In this document: positions 8,551-15,622 of the stretch, in pieces
Numbering within the stretch: the stretch's first letter is position 1
Layout: every line of letters begins with the position of its first letter
DNA from: Pseudomonadota bacterium
GTDB taxonomy: Bacteria > Pseudomonadota > Alphaproteobacteria > Rhizobiales > Beijerinckiaceae
DNA: 23,325 nucleotides
Direction: 5' to 3'
Assembly: GCA_023393655.1 (NCBI GenBank)
Contig: JAEWKP010000338.1
Span: 1 to 23,325, forward strand
Made by a program: the position numbers and the translations under genes
Notes under the pieces: generated by a model
Told to the model about the DNA's origin: nothing
Seen by the model: only the letters and a program-made list of their open reading frames with translations
Databases searched by the model: none

Positions 8551-8886
8551 TCATGCCGTAAGAATTATTTGTTCAGCGGCGAGCTGTATGGAGTCTGGGC
8601 CGGCGAACCACATATCCTCCATTCGGATCGGATCAACCACGAAGCCAAGAGAGTATGGCTGCTTGAAGAAAGCGGCTTGTGTCCTGCGATCCGTGCCGCT
8701 GAAAAAAACACCGAGGTTGGGGTGGCTGTGATACCACCCCACAACAGACTGGCCAGCAGTCTGTGCGTTGCGTGCTTCATTCCAAATTGAAGTGCCCATT
8801 CGCAGGGAGACCCCCGTTCCCTCGAACTCGGTGGAGGGCATAAATGTCTCGAGGAGAACAGCACACGATGCTTCGTCACCCTTGAA
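8551..8886 (-). pseudogene. Truncated JAMM/MPN metalloprotease (Rpn11-like), 5' part lost to IS
   Basis: The last 111 codons of a gene end at the TGA at 8551; its 5' part is missing. The remaining protein has the JAMM zinc motif GWYHSHPNLGVFFSGTD (H-S-H-P, then S and D). It is followed by TQAAFF and a VVDPI strand, very like the eukaryotic deubiquitinase Rpn11/CSN5. The upstream glutamate that completes the active site is gone. An open frame continues into the insertion sequence, which begins at 8887, but those residues are IS-derived. Bacterial proteases of this kind occur in operons with E1/E2 and ubiquitin-like proteins (BIL and related systems) and as Cap3 in CBASS. No E1, E2 or ubiquitin-like gene remains here. 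It is probably inactive. Confidence 0.8.
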
Positions 8887-8949
8887 TGATCCACCCCCGT
8901 TGAATTGGTCCACCCTGAACTATGTCTTTTGGCAGACAGGAGGACCGCA

Positions 8950-9228
8950 ATGCCGAAGAAGCGTCACAAGCCCGAAGAGATTGTCGCGAAGCTGCGCCAG
9001 GTCGATGTGCTGGTCTCGCAGGGTCAATCCGTTGCCGATGCGATCCGCTCGATCGGCGTGACGGAGGTTAGTTATTACCGCTGGCGCCGAGAGTTTGGCG
9101 GCCTGAAGACGGATCAGGTGAAGCGGATGAAGGAGCTCGAGGCCGAGAACGCCCGGCTTCGTCGCGCCGTCGCGGACCTGACGCTCGACAAGCTGATCCT
9201 GAAGGAGGCGGCTTCGGGAAACTGGTAA
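8950..9228 (+). CDS. IS3-family OrfA (transposase helix-turn-helix subunit)
   Basis: This 92-aa protein starts at ATG 8950, behind an AGGAGG ribosome site. It has a helix-turn-helix (PEEIVAKLRQVDVLVSQGQ through VSYYRWRREFG) and a C-terminal leucine-zipper-like helix (MKELEAENARLRRAVADL). By family knowledge OrfA binds the IS ends and is joined to OrfB by a -1 ribosomal frameshift to make the active transposase. An in-frame ATG at 8905 lies close to the IS end and lacks a ribosome site. Confidence 0.93.
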   Translation: MPKKRHKPEEIVAKLRQVDVLVSQGQSVADAIRSIGVTEVSYYRWRREFGGLKTDQVKRMKELEAENARLRRAVADLTLDKLILKEAASGNW

Positions 9229-9278
9229 GCCCCGCGCGTCGCCGTGCCTGCATCGAGCATGTTCGGCTCGTCCTGAAG

Positions 9279-10130
9279 GTGTCGGAGCGGCGGATATGCC
9301 GTGTGCTCGGACAACATCGCTCGACCCAGCGCCGGATCCCGCGCGGACGCGACGACGAGGAGAGGCTTACGGCCGACATCGTCGAACTGGTCCGCCGCTA
9401 TGGCCGCTACGGTTATCGCAAGATCGCCGCGCTGCTGCGCTCGACGGCAGGCTGGGTGGTCAACGACAAGCGGGTTGAGCGCATCTGGCGACGCGAGGGG
9501 CTGAAAGTTCCAGCCCGACAACCCAAACGCAGCCGTCTCTGGCTCGCGGACGGATCCTGCATCCGCCTTCGCGCCGAGCGGCCCAATCACGTGTGGTCCT
9601 ACGACTTTGTCGAGGACCGCACCCATGATGGGAGAAAATACCGGATGCTGAACATCATCGACGAGTTCACGCATGAATGCCTGACAATCCGCATCGATCG
9701 CAGGCTGAAGGCGATCGACGTCATCGACGTGCTCTCGGATCTGTTCATCCTGCGCGGCGTGCCGGAGCATGTTCGGTCAGATAACGGGCCCGAATTCGTC
9801 GCCAAGGCCGTGCAGGACTGGATCGGTGCGGTCGGCGCCAAGACCGCCTATATCGCGCCCGGAAGCCCCTGGGAGAACGGCTTCATCGAGTCGTTCAATG
9901 CCCGGTTGCGCGACGAACTTCTCGACGGCGAGATCTTCTATTCGCTCGCGGAGGCGAAGATCGTCGTCGAAAGCTGGCGGCGACACTTCAACACGCTGCG
10001 CCCACATGGCTCGCTCGGCTACAAGCCCCCCGCCCCGGAGGTCTTCGTCCCCGCAATGACCGCGCGGGCGGCTGCGCAATCCAGACCGGCTACGCCGCCC
10101 GCGCTGGCGCCGAGGCCAACCGTCCACTAA
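9279..10130 (+). CDS. IS3-family OrfB (DDE transposase)
   Basis: The DDE catalytic subunit is 283 aa from the first ATG. The frame is open upstream across the OrfA stop (KLVSPARRRACIEHV from about 9219). It lies -1 relative to OrfA, so the natural product is probably an OrfAB fusion. After an HTH_21-like segment (RYGRYGYRKIAALL) comes the rve integrase core: first Asp in HVWSYDFVED, second in VRSDNGPEF, Glu in ENGFIESFNARLRDE. The tail HFNTLRPHGSLGYKPP is typical of the family. The triad is complete and no internal stop is seen, so the copy may be active. Confidence 0.93.
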   Translation: MSERRICRVLGQHRSTQRRIPRGRDDEERLTADIVELVRRYGRYGYRKIAALLRSTAGWVVNDKRVERIWRREGLKVPARQPKRSRLWLADGSCIRLRAERPNHVWSYDFVEDRTHDGRKYRMLNIIDEFTHECLTIRIDRRLKAIDVIDVLSDLFILRGVPEHVRSDNGPEFVAKAVQDWIGAVGAKTAYIAPGSPWENGFIESFNARLRDELLDGEIFYSLAEAKIVVESWRRHFNTLRPHGSLGYKPPAPEVFVPAMTARAAAQSRPATPPALAPRPTVH

Positions 10131-10225
10131 CAATCCCCATGGACCTCTCGGCGGGGGCGGATCAGTACGTTGTCCAGTGTCCAGCCCGTCCAGGCGAGCC
10201 TGAAAACGGTCTCAGTCTGATAGCT

Positions 10226-10846
10226 CTACGATGTAGGGTCTTGGCGGTAATCTGCCACCGGCACCTTGCGGCGTAGCGCGATGCCGATATTCATCCGCTG
10301 CTGTCCCGGGTTGAGATGCCGGTAGTCCTTCGCGACGCCATATTGCCGCGCGACCTCGTAGAGCTTGTCGAGGTCGAGCGAGCCGTCTGCACGATTTACC
10401 TTGCCCGCGAACCAGATGTTGAATGGGCTGTTGGCAGTCTTTTCGAGCCAAGCGCGACGCTGTTCAGGCGTGATCGTCATCGACCGGTTGCGGGCTTCGT
10501 CCTTGCGGTAGCGCGTCGCGGTGGTGAACATGCTCTCGCGGGTGATGCGCAGCCCATTGCGATCAATCTTGTAGCCCATCGCAGTCATGATCTGCCGCGT
10601 CATGTGCCCGATCATTTGCTTGATACGGTCTTCGGCCACTTCAGGGCCGAATGTGCGCAGCAGCCCCGGCGCAAGCGGCTCGACTGCGGCGCGATCCAGA
10701 TAGGTGGCTGTAACCATTCTCACGAGGTTGTCTGGGCGCCTAAGATAGGCCCAAAGTTCGGCACCGAAATCGGTCTCATAAGTCTCTCGAAAATTCTGCG
10801 GATCATAGTCGAGGCCGCTCAGGTCGGGCGCGTCATAATGGATCAT
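10226..10846 (-). CDS. Hypothetical protein, 206 aa
   Basis: I do not recognise this protein. It starts at ATG 10846 (MIHYDAPDLSGLDYDPQNFR) and ends 61 bp before the IS. It looks soluble, with no signal peptide or membrane span. The C-terminal half has a basic, serine/threonine-rich stretch (RITRESMFTTATRYRKDEARNRS) followed by TPEQRRAWLEKTANSPFN. Codon use is like its neighbours, which supports it being real. It is divergent from the gene at 10986, and the shared 139-bp region carries an inverted repeat, so the two may be controlled together. The IS downstream may have removed genes once co-transcribed with it. Confidence 0.65.
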   Translation of the reverse strand: MIHYDAPDLSGLDYDPQNFRETYETDFGAELWAYLRRPDNLVRMVTATYLDRAAVEPLAPGLLRTFGPEVAEDRIKQMIGHMTRQIMTAMGYKIDRNGLRITRESMFTTATRYRKDEARNRSMTITPEQRRAWLEKTANSPFNIWFAGKVNRADGSLDLDKLYEVARQYGVAKDYRHLNPGQQRMNIGIALRRKVPVADYRQDPTS

Positions 10847-10861
10847 GGCTATCTTCCTTGG

Positions 10862-10930
10862 TGGGTGTCAATAATGCCATATATCTGCATCTCAGGATCG
10901 AGTGCAAGATGGCAATATTGATGGGTGTCA
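10862..10930. promoter_or_regulatory. Divergent control region with inverted and direct repeats
   Basis: TCAATAATGCCAT at 10868-10880 and ATGGCAATATTGA at 10909-10921 form an inverted repeat with one mismatch in 13 and a 28-nt spacer. TGGGTGTCA also occurs twice as a direct repeat (10862-10870 and 10922-10930), just outside the left arm and just after the right arm. The region is A/T-rich and lies between two divergent genes. It is a good candidate for an operator that controls both. Confidence 0.5.
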
Positions 10931-10985
10931 TTTTTTGGTTCGCGCACTGCGGCGCGCTGAACGGAGCTGGCGAGATCGGCGAGCG

Positions 10986-11564
10986 ATGGGTCTAAGTGGA
11001 GAGGAAATTGCCCGTATCCGCCGCGCATATCTCGCCGCAGGCCCGCTCAACTTCGAGCGGCTTGCCTTCCAAAAGGTGCGTGCGGAGAGGAAGGCCCTGC
11101 TGAAATTCATAGAGGCTTGGGACAAGCTCGACATTGAGGAGAGAGCCGCAGTCTCCTTCGAACTTGCCCGGATGATATCTCCTGACAGTGGTGAAGCGGA
11201 CGGTGACGAGCTTTCTTTATCCGTGGACCCGCACGATCTTGACGTTGGCCTCGCAGCATTTCAGGCGGCCCAGTTAGGGCGTGGTCAGAGCGGGAATAAG
11301 GTCCGGGAGCCGGGCTTCCGAGAAGCCGTGCGCGAAGCTGCGCAGATCTGGGTGGATCGCGGTAACGAATGGAGCCGGGGCAACATCTTTCGGGAGACGA
11401 ACCGAAATAAGCCGTATCCGATGCTTACCTTTGTGATGGAGGCCCTGCTGGCGGCACTGCCGTCCGAGGCCATTGCCCGAGCGACGCTCGGCAATCCGCC
11501 AGACCGAACGGAATTGATGCGGGCGGTGGACACCCAGCTTCGCAGTAGCGGGAATGCCGGCTGA
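10986..11564 (+). CDS. Hypothetical protein, 192 aa, upstream of alpA
   Basis: I do not recognise this protein. The ATG at 10986 is chosen, with GGCGAG just upstream. The longer frame would start at a GTG at 10902 inside the putative operator, which is unlikely. The N-terminal half is strongly helical and charged (EEIARIRRAYLAAG, KVRAERKALLKFIEAWDKLD). The middle is acidic (SPDSGEADGDE). The C-terminal part holds NEWSRGNIFRETNRNKPYP and a hydrophobic helix (LTFVMEALLAALP). It is the first gene of a plus-strand run with alpA and the primase, so a role in element control or replication is possible but unproven. Confidence 0.65.
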   Translation: MGLSGEEIARIRRAYLAAGPLNFERLAFQKVRAERKALLKFIEAWDKLDIEERAAVSFELARMISPDSGEADGDELSLSVDPHDLDVGLAAFQAAQLGRGQSGNKVREPGFREAVREAAQIWVDRGNEWSRGNIFRETNRNKPYPMLTFVMEALLAALPSEAIARATLGNPPDRTELMRAVDTQLRSSGNAG

Positions 11565-11613
11565 AATCGGCCCCCTATACCGCTCCGACTAGGAGCCAGA
11601 GTCCCCGCTAGCC

Positions 11614-11642
11614 TCTCCCCAGATGCCAACTATCCGGGGAGA
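11614..11642 (+). promoter_or_regulatory. Hairpin that would cover the alpA ribosome site
   Basis: TCTCCCC (11614-11620) pairs perfectly with GGGGAGA (11636-11642) across a 15-nt loop. GGGGAG is also the ribosome-binding sequence of alpA, which starts six bases later at 11648. If folded in mRNA, this 7-bp, mostly G-C stem would hide the site. It would thereby also damp the overlapping primase gene. Confidence 0.45.
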
Positions 11643-11647
11643 ATCTG

Positions 11648-11845
11648 ATGCCAAACCGCGACACATTGCTGACGATTGAGGAGGTTGCCGTCCGCACCCG
11701 CCTCTCCAAGCCCACGATCTACAAGCTGATCCGACAGGGAGAGTTTCCGAAACAGCTTCGGCTCTGCGCCAACAAGGTGGCTTGGCTTGAGCGCGAGGTC
11801 GCAGCCTGGATTGCCATGCGGGCTGAGGCGAGGGCCGCAGGATGA
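11648..11845 (+). CDS. AlpA-family transcriptional regulator / excisionase-like
   Basis: This 65-aa protein has a MerR-like winged helix-turn-helix (LLTIEEVAVRTRLSKPTIYKLIRQGEFPKQLRL), then VAWLEREVAAWIAMR, the signature of the AlpA family. In P4-type and related integrative elements such proteins control integrase or act as directionality factors. The ATG has a GGGGAGA ribosome site, which sits in a predicted hairpin. The stop codon overlaps the start of the primase gene (ATGA at 11842-11845), so the two are translationally coupled. Confidence 0.92.
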   Translation: MPNRDTLLTIEEVAVRTRLSKPTIYKLIRQGEFPKQLRLCANKVAWLEREVAAWIAMRAEARAAG

Positions 11846-14343
11846 TCGATGTCCCCACCCACGAGGAGTCGGATGATGCTGAGGACAATGGGCAGGGCCC
11901 GCAGACTGAAGGCCCGCATCCCACATCCGAAATCCCGACCGGAACCGACCGAAGCGCCGTGCAGTCCGCCGCGCGGGGGTACCTCGCTCGCGGCCTGACC
12001 CCGATTCGCCTCGGCCCGAGATCGAAGGTCCCGCCGGGCAAGCACGACGCCAACACCATCACCGCCGACAACGCGGCGCGACTGCTCAATTTGGGCGGCT
12101 ACAATCTCGGGCTTCGGCTAGGGCCCGATCACGGCGGGCTGGTGGATTTCGATCTTGACTGGCCGGAGGCGCGGCGGCTCGGGGGCCTGCTGCTGGACCG
12201 CTTCGCCCGCTTCGGGCGTGAGGGCGCGCGCGGTTCCCACTACCTGCTTCGTAGCGACGGCGCCGTGGCCTCGAAGAAGTACGACCTGCCCGAGTTGAAG
12301 GGCGTCGCAGGATTGCCCGACGAACATGCCGTCTGCGTCCTTGAGGTCCGGGCGAATGGCCACACGATGGCACCCCCGTCTATCCACCCCAACGGTGAGG
12401 CTGTCGAATGGGAGCGCGATGCCGCACTGCTAGACGACGGAGCGTCGGGCGTCTACCGGCGGGCCGGGCTGCTTGCGTTCCTGTCGGTTGTGGCACGGTT
12501 CTACCCGGCGCAGGGCTCGCGCGATGATTTCTGCATGGCGTTCGCTGGCGCGCTGCTTGCGGCTGGTCTCCCCCCTGATGAAGCGGACAGGTGCATAGTC
12601 GCCGTCGCCGAAGTAGCGGGAGACGAGGAGGCAGCCAAGCGCCGGAAGGCTGGGCAGACTGCCGGGAAGGTCGACGCGGGCGAGCCCGTTACCGGCCTCC
12701 CTCGGGTAGTTGAGATGCTGGGTCTGCCCGAGGGTGTCACGAAGCGGTTCCGGGATTGGCTTGGCATCTCCGAAGGACGGGGCGACGACAGAGTGCGCGT
12801 GGTCTACTCGGGGAACAGGCTTGACGACACGTTGACGGCTGCCGAGGACGCGATGTTGATGGCTGGGCTTCCGGTCTACCAACAGATGGGGCGGGTGGTC
12901 CGCGCCGTCCGTCTCGGCAGGTCAAGTGACGAGGAAGGCGTGCAGCGCCACGAGGGGACGCTCGTTGTCCGCGCCGTGGATCCGAACAACCTCTGCGCCT
13001 TGTTGACCCGGGTGGCCAACTTCGTGATCCCCTCGGACTCCGGGGCAGGGCAGAAGGACAAGCCTGTGGCACCAAGGGTGGAGCTTGCTCGAGCCTACAT
13101 CGGGCGGGTTCACGGGGGGGACGGGCGGCTGCCGGAGCTGAGCGGCATCGTGGAGTGCCCGACGCTCCGGCCTGACGGAACCGTTCTGGTGGCGGAGGGG
13201 TACGACCGGGCCACCGGCCTGATCCTCGACACCGGGGGCGCGATCTTCGACCCGGTGCCCGACGTGCCGACGCGCGAAGATGCGGTTGCGGCGCTGGCGA
13301 AGTTGAAGTGGATCATTAAAGGTTTCCCCTTCGTGGAGGCTAGGGAGGGCCGCTCGCCCTCGCGCTCGGTGGCGCTGTCTGGGATGCTCACGGCGGTCTG
13401 CCGCCGGTCCCTGCGCACCGCGCCGATGCACGGATTCACGGCTCCGGCGGCGGGCACGGGGAAGTCGCTGCTAACCGACGCGGTAGCGATGCTAGCGATG
13501 GGCCGCGCCGCGACCGTGATGAACCAGTCGGGCGACAGCGACGGGGAGGAGGAGCGCAAGCGTCTCATGTCGGTGCTCATGCAGGGCGACCCGGTGGTGG
13601 TGATCGACAACGTGGACCGCCCGCTCGGTGGCGCGCGCATGTGCTCGGTCATGACGCAGGAGACGTGGCAGGACCGGGTTCTGGGCGGCAACGACCAAGG
13701 CCATGTATCGACCCGGACCCTGTGGCTGGCGAACGGCAACAACCTTGAGTTCCGCGAGGACATGAGCCGCCGGGCTATCCTCTGCACGATGGATGCTGGG
13801 ATCGAGCGGCCTGCAGAGCGGAGGTTCGACGTGGACCTGAAGGTGGAGGTGCTGAGACGGCGGGGCGAGCTGGTGCCGGCTGCGCTGACAGTGCTCCGCG
13901 CGTTCGTGGTAGCCGGGCGGCCCGGCCTCGACAGGCTGACCCCATTCGGCAGCTTCGAGGACTGGTCAGACCTCGTGCGCGGCGCGCTGGTCTGGGCGGG
14001 CGAGCCCGATCCATGTGAGACGCTGGCCGATGTGGCCGCCGTTGACTCAGTGCGCGAGGAGCTGGCCGCCCTGATCGACGAATGGGCAGCGGCGGTGGAC
14101 GTGGGGCGGGCGGTGACCGCAGGCGAGCTTCTGGCGCTGGCGTCAGAGAGGGCGGCGGAGGGTCCAGGGCGCGACGGGCTGATGATGGCGCTTGAGGCGG
14201 CCTGCCCAAGGCGCGTCAGCGCAAAGGCAATTGGCTGGTACCTCAAAAAGGTGAAGAGCCGGGTGGTCGGGGGACGCCGGATCGTGGCGCTGACCTCCGG
14301 CGGCAACTCTATCACCTACCGGCTGGAGGAAATGCGTCGATAA
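11842..14343 (+). CDS. Prim-pol primase / SF3-like helicase fusion (replication protein)
   Basis: This 833-aa protein is likely to start replication of the excised element. Residues about 40-230 form an archaeo-eukaryotic primase (prim-pol) domain with the acidic metal motif LVDFDLD (D102, D104), GSHY (S132, H133) and a later acidic strand VLEVRANGHTMAPPS. Residues about 530-660 are a P-loop ATPase of the SF3/D5-like kind: Walker A APAAGTGKS (K541), Walker B VVVIDNVD (D589), then a sensor strand TRTLWLANGNN (Asn) and an arginine near SRRAIL. The C-terminal part may be a winged-helix DNA-binding tail. It overlaps alpA by 4 nt and is followed by a hairpin and iteron-like repeats. The domain plan is comparable to P4 alpha. 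It is distinctly GC-rich with very regular codon use. Confidence 0.88.
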   Translation: MIDVPTHEESDDAEDNGQGPQTEGPHPTSEIPTGTDRSAVQSAARGYLARGLTPIRLGPRSKVPPGKHDANTITADNAARLLNLGGYNLGLRLGPDHGGLVDFDLDWPEARRLGGLLLDRFARFGREGARGSHYLLRSDGAVASKKYDLPELKGVAGLPDEHAVCVLEVRANGHTMAPPSIHPNGEAVEWERDAALLDDGASGVYRRAGLLAFLSVVARFYPAQGSRDDFCMAFAGALLAAGLPPDEADRCIVAVAEVAGDEEAAKRRKAGQTAGKVDAGEPVTGLPRVVEMLGLPEGVTKRFRDWLGISEGRGDDRVRVVYSGNRLDDTLTAAEDAMLMAGLPVYQQMGRVVRAVRLGRSSDEEGVQRHEGTLVVRAVDPNNLCALLTRVANFVIPSDSGAGQKDKPVAPRVELARAYIGRVHGGDGRLPELSGIVECPTLRPDGTVLVAEGYDRATGLILDTGGAIFDPVPDVPTREDAVAALAKLKWIIKGFPFVEAREGRSPSRSVALSGMLTAVCRRSLRTAPMHGFTAPAAGTGKSLLTDAVAMLAMGRAATVMNQSGDSDGEEERKRLMSVLMQGDPVVVIDNVDRPLGGARMCSVMTQETWQDRVLGGNDQGHVSTRTLWLANGNNLEFREDMSRRAILCTMDAGIERPAERRFDVDLKVEVLRRRGELVPAALTVLRAFVVAGRPGLDRLTPFGSFEDWSDLVRGALVWAGEPDPCETLADVAAVDSVREELAALIDEWAAAVDVGRAVTAGELLALASERAAEGPGRDGLMMALEAACPRRVSAKAIGWYLKKVKSRVVGGRRIVALTSGGNSITYRLEEMRR

Positions 14344-14348
14344 CGTTA

Positions 14349-14383
14349 CCGGGGTTTTGCCTGTTTCTCAGGTTTTGCCCCGG
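14349..14383. terminator. Hairpin just after the primase stop
   Basis: CCGGGG (14349-14354) pairs with CCCCGG (14378-14383). Inside it, CCTG pairs with CAGG around TTTCT, leaving a symmetrical TTTTG/TTTTG internal loop. GGTTTTGCC also appears twice as a direct repeat. It begins five bases after the stop codon. There is no T-run after it, so it may not be a classical terminator and may belong to the origin. Confidence 0.4.
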
Positions 14384-14496
14384 GAACTAGCGCGTCAGGC
14401 GGCAGGTGAAGCGTCTCTCCTCGTCTCTCGCGCTACCGGATACCCGAAGATACGGGGCTTACGCCTCTCCGTTGAAAGTTTTTCGCGTAGGACGAA

Positions 14497-14523
14497 GAAA
14501 CCCCAGAAACACCGGAAACCCCC
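14497..14523 (+). repeat. Three tandem 9-bp iteron-like repeats
   Basis: GAAACCCCA, GAAACACCG and GAAACCCCC follow each other without gaps and share GAAAC.CC. They lie about 150 bp downstream of the primase-helicase gene. In P4-like and plasmid systems, short direct repeats near the primase serve as origin binding sites. Function here is inferred from position. Confidence 0.45.
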
Positions 14524-14932
14524 TTTTGATGTCCTGTTGGGGTGGCGGGAGTCAGCAGAACGAGGCCTGTGCGCCTGCGTAATGCACTGTTGCTTTGGAA
14601 GCCAATGACGATGGGCAAACGCCGGTGACCGCCGATGACCCGCGCCGCGCGCCGGAGGTCGCACCGACCGGCTTGGCCTTCCGCGAGTGGCTGCCAGCCG
14701 CCCCGCCGATGCCGCCGCCGTGACCGTGGCCACCTGCACGCTATCGTGGTCCGGCAACCCCATCGCTGACCGAAGGTAAATCATGCTCGGGCATGCGGCA
14801 TTCGCGTTCTCGTTCGCGCTTCTATCGCGATGAAAGGCCGCGAAACCTGACAGTTAGTGCTCCCTTGGGCCTATCGACGCTTGCTCCAAGGAGCTATCGT
14901 ACAAATAGTGAACATTGTTGCCGGAGGGTGCT

Positions 14933-15301
14933 ATGAAGATTGGTCGATACTTGCTCTGGACGCTCGCGGGCTGGACCACAGCGCTGATCACCTCCGGGAT
15001 CGCCAGCGCGCAAGCGCCGCAGGTCGGAGGCGACGCCCTGGCGGCAGAAGGCGTTGAAGGCAGTCAGAGCCGAGCCTAAGGTCGTCGAGGCCATATTCCC
15101 GAACGATGCGCGGAATTCGTTCTGGGCATTAGTGCGCGACGACGGCACGCGCGCGATGGCTATGCCGAGTATCTTTGCCGTTCTCTGATCGAAAGCGGAA
15201 TGCCGAAAGGCGGCTTCATCGTCATTCGCATCTGGGACGCTCGCGCCATGGCGCAGAGCAAGATGCGCGAGATCGGCAAGTACGATTGTAAGCGCGACTG
15301 A
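14933..15301 (+). pseudogene. Exported small protein gene, two frameshifts
   Basis: The ATG at 14933 has a GGAGGG ribosome site and encodes a clear signal peptide (MKIGRYLLWTLAGWTTALIT, then SGIASA). The frame is lost near 15030 and stops at TAA 15077-15079. Protein-like sequence continues in another frame (ALKAVRAEPKVVEAIFPND, then FWALVRDDGTR), breaks again in a CG-repeat near 15150, and returns to the first frame as GYAEYLCRSLIESGMPKGGF. It ends at the TGA at 15299-15301 (EIGKYDCKRD). Together this is one protein of about 120 aa, disrupted by two indels whose effects cancel. The CGCGCG run suggests slippage. Function is unknown; a sequencing error is possible. Confidence 0.6.
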
Positions 15302-15622
15302 TCTGTGAGCTGTGTGCGCGGGCAAGTCATTGCCGCTCGGCCCCCGTCAAGCTAAAGGTATCAGCCCTGCACGGGTCAAGATGTCATCCGCCGAAAGGAA
15401 TTAGGTCTGCGTGAACGCTAACTCGTCAGGGTGAGCACGGAATGAGCAGTTTCGATCCCGCGCGCCTGTAGCGCCCTGGAGTTCGACCGGGTAACATTCC
15501 ACTACCGATACCGGTCCCGCAAAACCGATCATGCCGGCATCGCTTCCCGCACCGAGGTGGCCTACGAGACGAGGCGACTTCGGCAGGTTGTTCCTACCGT
15601 GAAATTACTTTGCTGCAGAAGA
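15302..15622. other. Non-coding stretch between exported-protein remnant and DUF262 gene
   Basis: About 320 bp with no supported gene. An open stretch near 15485-15590 (FDRVTFHYRYRSRKTDHAGI) looks protein-like, but it has no start, no ribosome site and no family I recognise. It may be a decayed fragment. The DUF262 gene ends at 15623. Confidence 0.3.

Larger units (their letters stand above)
8887..10164 (+). mobile_element. IS3-family insertion sequence (IS407-like), complete
   Basis: The 1278-bp element has imperfect terminal inverted repeats. The left end starts TGATCCACCCCCG, and the right end read inward starts TGATCCGCCCCCG. It encodes OrfA and OrfB in the usual overlapping arrangement, and both look intact. 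The flanking bases (TGAA left, GTAC right) do not form a target duplication. This fits the loss of adjacent DNA, including the 5' part of the JAMM gene. The IS407 subgroup is assigned from the end sequence and ORF layout only. Confidence 0.88.
14344..14932. other. 589-bp non-coding region downstream of the primase
   Basis: No protein-coding gene is convincing here. The stretch contains a structured hairpin next to the primase stop (14349-14383) and three tandem 9-bp repeats (14497-14523). The remainder is GC-rich. Position and content fit a replication origin region for the element. Confidence 0.4.

Noticed and set aside
10902..10985. Longer N-terminus for the 192-aa gene from a GTG
   Set aside because: That start lies inside the inverted-repeat control region and lacks a ribosome site.
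13110..14315. 401-aa minus-strand frame
   Set aside because: Antisense to the primase-helicase, Ser/Arg-rich with no domain; a GC-rich shadow.
14497..14523. CRISPR array
   Set aside because: The repeats are only 9 bp and have no spacers between them; no cas genes are present.
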